In this document: piece by piece, positions 24,570-25,000 of the stretch | Layout of the letters: the number at the start of each line of letters is the position of its first letter | Numbering within the stretch: position 1 is the stretch's first letter | The notes under the pieces: generated by a model | What the model saw: only the letters and a program-made list of their open reading frames with translations | Told to the model about the DNA's origin: nothing | Database searches by the model: none | NCBI GenBank assembly: GCA_012295275.1 | Contig: CM022673.1 | Location: 12,373,288-12,398,287 of the forward strand | Reading direction: 5' to 3' | DNA length: 25,000 bases | DNA from: Chrysomallon squamiferum | Taxonomy: Eukaryota; Mollusca; Gastropoda; Neomphalida; Peltospiridae | Translations under genes and position numbers: made by a program

Positions 24570-25000
24570 AGAAGAAAATAAAAAAAAAATAAATAAATAA
24601 ATAATAATAATATTAACTTAATAAACAGCTATAAAAGAAATGAAAAGCATTTTGAAAATTAAAAAAAAACAAAATAAATAAAATAATAATAAAATAAAAT
24701 AAATGAATGACAAAAAAATAAAAAATTATGAATGAAAATATTTAAACACTATTTAGTAGCAACAGCAAAAACAAGAAGAATAACAACAGCAATTAATAAG
24801 AAGAAGAAGAAGAAGAAAAGAAGCAAAATGAAGATAATGATAATACCTTAAAAATTTGAATTTGAATGAATGAATGAATATTTATTTATTTACTTATTTA
24901 TTTATTTGGTTGGTTGTTTGTTTGTTTGTAAACGAAGTAAAATACCATTATTGTTTTCATTTCCACTTATTATCTATCTAAAATCTGATTTAAAAGCAAT
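24570..25000. repeat. AT-rich AAAT/AAG low-complexity DNA
   Basis: AAAT, AAT, AAG, GAAT and TTTG runs fill the right end; no gene is visible. Confidence 0.8.

Overview
This window looks like non-coding-rich, AT-rich animal DNA. It has intron-containing genes with GT-AG junctions and TATA boxes. Very long microsatellites ((GA)n, (TG)n, (ATT)n, (TATG)n) are abundant, along with tRNA-derived SINEs and a decayed Tigger/pogo-like DNA transposon. The style of repeats suggests a lophotrochozoan, most likely a mollusc and perhaps a cephalopod; this is an inference from repeat character, not a proven assignment.

The main content is a cluster of small secreted-protein genes. Three paralogues, called A, B and C here, lie head-to-tail on the minus strand (CDS exons within 61-852, 5178-5953 and 10211-10821). 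Each has a TATA box, a short noncoding first exon, a second exon carrying the start codon and an almost invariant signal peptide, a phase-1 intron, and a last exon encoding a Gly/Met-rich mature protein with acidic Trp/Asp motifs at both ends. A and B sit in two nearly identical ~5 kb tandem units (1-5117 and 5118-10134). C is an older copy whose homology stops near 11510. The window starts in the 3' flank of A, so the array may continue leftwards.

A fourth gene, D (CDS exons within 21975-22841, plus strand), has the same layout: TATA, noncoding exon, signal-peptide exon, phase-1 intron, repetitive exon. It encodes an extremely Asp-rich Trp/Phe-containing mature protein with no Gly/Met block. 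Intron 2 of D contains a decayed, inverted copy of the Gly/Met exon (about 22147-22440), which ties D physically to the A-C family.

Between C and D there is a candidate unrelated gene fragment of three spliced exons (12769-14558, plus strand), a possible TAA-flanked MITE (14589-15353), the Tigger-like remnant (15620-16140), degenerate trinucleotide repeats and long stretches with no recognisable gene. Right of D the sequence is microsatellites and AT-rich DNA. All long LSLS, CVYLCVYI and similar open frames are translations of microsatellites and are not reported as genes.
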